A stretch of 7,647 nt of DNA. Source: Alphaproteobacteria bacterium (GTDB lineage: Bacteria > Pseudomonadota > Alphaproteobacteria > Rhodobacterales > Rhodobacteraceae). The stretch is taken from assembly GCA_030830465.1 (NCBI GenBank), contig JAURMY010000377.1, forward strand, positions 1 through 7,647. Direction: 5' to 3'. Below the pieces are notes generated by a model that saw only the letters and a list, made by a program, of their open reading frames with translations, made no database searches and was not told the DNA's origin. This document shows, piece by piece, positions 6,453-7,647 of the stretch. The position numbers and the translations under genes are program-made. Position 1 is the first letter of the stretch. Each line of letters opens with the position of its first letter.

Positions 6453-7082
6453 ATGATCTTTTACGACTGCTCCACCGCCCCGAATCCGCGCCGCGCCCGC
6501 ATGTTCATTGCGGAAAAAGGCCTGACCATCGAAACCCGCGATATCAGCATCGCCAGGGGCGAACAGCTTTCGCCCGCATTTCTGGCAATCAATCCGCGCG
6601 CGACCGTGCCGGTGCTGGTGACGGATGAGGGCGACACGCTGACGGAAAACCTGGGCATCGCCGCCTATCTTGAGGCCCGGTTTCCCAATCCGCCGCTTCT
6701 GGGCGCCACCCCGTCAGAAAAGGGCGCAGTCGCGATGTGGAATGCAACCGTGGAATTTCACGGCGGCATGCCGATTGCCGAAACCCTGCGCAATTCCAAC
6801 CCGCATATGAAGGACCGCGCCATTCCCGGTCAGGCAAATTATGCGCAAATTCCAGAACTTGCCGAAAGGGGCCGCGCGCGGGTGGCGACGTTTTTCCAAA
6901 TGCTGGAGCATCGCCTGACACAAACGCCCTATATCGCCGGGGATTTTTTCAGCCTTGCTGATATTTCCACCTTTGTCTTTGTTGACTTCGCCCGCGTGAT
7001 CAAGGAACGCATTCCCGAAAACAATGCGGCGACCCGCGCCTGGTTTGACCGCATCAAGGCCCGCCCCAGCGCCAGCCTCTAA
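6453..7082 (+). CDS. Glutathione S-transferase family protein
   Basis: Cytosolic glutathione S-transferase-like protein, 209 residues, normal family length. The N-terminal thioredoxin-fold domain (about 1-78) shows YDCSTAPNPRRARMFIAEKG, the cis-proline in NPRATVPVL (P53) and ENLGIAAYLE (65-74). In that last motif, N66 replaces the usual serine that contacts the gamma-glutamyl group of glutathione. C6, S7 or T8 could be the active-site residue. The helical C-terminal domain (about 88-209) carries the N-capping motif FSLADI (166-171) and ends ARAWFDRIKARPS-like. The substrate cannot be told from sequence. Its ATG lies 15 bases after the metK terminator T-run and no good Shine-Dalgarno is visible (AAGCGAC is the best). 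Expression may therefore depend on a promoter inside the end of metK or on read-through. It sits between metK and trmB, which I recall as adjacent in some related genomes. Confidence 0.88.
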   Translation: MIFYDCSTAPNPRRARMFIAEKGLTIETRDISIARGEQLSPAFLAINPRATVPVLVTDEGDTLTENLGIAAYLEARFPNPPLLGATPSEKGAVAMWNATVEFHGGMPIAETLRNSNPHMKDRAIPGQANYAQIPELAERGRARVATFFQMLEHRLTQTPYIAGDFFSLADISTFVFVDFARVIKERIPENNAATRAWFDRIKARPSASL

Positions 7083-7181
7083 AGCGTATTGCGTTAAACT
7101 TGAATCATCAAACGTTGCCTGAAATCAAAGATTTCAACGCGTTAGGTGATGCAATTTGTTTCAAGTAAAACGCCATACGCT
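7083..7181. repeat. 99-bp imperfect palindromic intergenic element
   Basis: The outer arms, AGCGTATTGCGTTAAACTTG... from 7083 and the reverse complement of the sequence ending at 7181, match at 21 of the first 25 positions. Inside, CGTTG (7113-7117) pairs with CAACG (7135-7139), and AAATC (7122-7126) with GATTT (7130-7134), around an AAA loop. The whole can fold as one long imperfect hairpin. It begins directly after the GST stop codon, ends 45 bases before trmB, and is AT-richer than the flanking genes. This form fits a dispersed palindromic repeat or a MITE-like element; copy number cannot be judged from one window. It has no long T-run, so it is a poor intrinsic terminator, although it may still protect or delimit the GST mRNA. 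Confidence 0.6.
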
Positions 7182-7226
7182 CTGGCGCCGTTGCGCCCGG
7201 CCAAGCTTCGCGCTACATCCCCGCCC

Positions 7227-7647
7227 ATGACCGATGACATGCACCAATCCGGCGCCCCGTGGCGCAATTTTTATGGCCGCCGCAAGGGCAAATCCCTGCG
7301 CCAAAGCCAGGTCGGCTATCTGGAAAAGGACCTCGGATCGCTGAAGGTGGAGGGTGTTGACTGGAACACCAACCCGGACCGCAGGCCGCTTGACCTTGCT
7401 GCCCTGTTTGCGGGCAGGCCGGTTTGGCTTGAAATCGGGTTTGGCGGCGGCGAACATATGGTGCATCAGGCCGCGCAAAATCCCGAGATCGGCATGATCG
7501 GGTGCGAGCCGTATATCAATGGCGTGGCCATGCTGCTGGGCAAGATCCGTGCCGCCGGGGTGGAAAATGTCGCGATTCATCCCGGTGACGCGCGCGATCT
7601 GTTTGATGTCCTGCCACAAGCCTCGATCGAGCGCGCCTTCCTGCTCT
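7227..7647 (+). CDS. trmB: tRNA (guanine-N7)-methyltransferase TrmB, 5' part (cut by window end)
   Basis: Forms 7-methylguanosine, usually at position 46 of tRNA, using SAM. The window holds 140 codons of an expected 220-240, and the frame is still open at the last base. The beginning is typical of alphaproteobacterial TrmB: GAPWRNFYGRRKGKSLRQSQ (9-28). The SAM-binding motif follows as VWLEIGFGGGEHM (about 66-78), then GCEPYINGVAMLL (92-104), the adenosine-contact region, and HPGDARDL further on. ATG 7227 is chosen because homologues start a few residues before the GAPWRNFYGR motif. No clear Shine-Dalgarno precedes it, and ATG 7239 is a possible alternative. The reading frame is also open upstream into the palindromic element, with an in-frame ATG at 7149, but that extension does not resemble TrmB. 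Functionally it consumes the SAM made by metK. Confidence 0.93.
   Translation, partial: MTDDMHQSGAPWRNFYGRRKGKSLRQSQVGYLEKDLGSLKVEGVDWNTNPDRRPLDLAALFAGRPVWLEIGFGGGEHMVHQAAQNPEIGMIGCEPYINGVAMLLGKIRAAGVENVAIHPGDARDLFDVLPQASIERAFLL

Noticed and set aside
7149..7226. In-frame upstream ATG at 7149 as the trmB start, inside the palindromic element
   Set aside because: The extra 26 residues do not resemble TrmB, and the family usually begins shortly before the GAPWRNFYGR motif, as it does from ATG 7227.

Overview
This window looks like a chromosomal segment of a GC-rich alphaproteobacterium, most probably a Rhodobacterales (Roseobacter-type) species. Three things point there: the protein sequences of the housekeeping genes, the order phoH-ybeY-corC-lnt followed by metK and trmB, and a SAM/SAH riboswitch directly before metK. 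That RNA class is known essentially from Rhodobacterales. All genes read on the + strand and coding density is high. No phage, transposase, CRISPR, tRNA or rRNA was seen.

Region 1 (1-1100): after an AT-richer leader, which carries one perfect DnaA box, come two small exported proteins spaced as an operon. The first has a signal peptide, a short two-cysteine domain of unknown function and an OmpA-like peptidoglycan-binding domain. The second is a 95-residue lipoprotein that carries only the two-cysteine domain. The two copies of that domain share 20 of 34 residues, with identical cysteine spacing. A strong hairpin follows.

Region 2 (1192-5141): the conserved cluster phoH (TTG start), ybeY, corC/ybeX and lnt. 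It links RNA-processing factors (PhoH ATPase, YbeY endoribonuclease) with an accessory CBS-domain protein and lipoprotein N-acylation. phoH and ybeY are one base apart and corC and lnt overlap by four bases, so translation is probably coupled. A short GC hairpin plus T5 lies between ybeY and corC.

Region 3 (5142-6437): metK has its own control region. It holds a probable promoter containing a 7-bp inverted repeat, a SAM/SAH riboswitch whose pseudoknot captures the metK Shine-Dalgarno, and after the gene a perfect 12-bp stem terminator. This makes metK a self-contained feedback-controlled unit.

Region 4 (6453-7647): a glutathione S-transferase-like gene begins only 15 bases after the terminator T-run. 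A 99-bp imperfect palindrome of the intergenic-repeat type follows, then the 5' part of trmB, a SAM-dependent tRNA methyltransferase cut off by the window end.

The best-defined regulatory element is the riboswitch, which is a known class. The least explained items are the two-cysteine domain pair, the inverted repeat across the metK promoter and the palindromic element before trmB.
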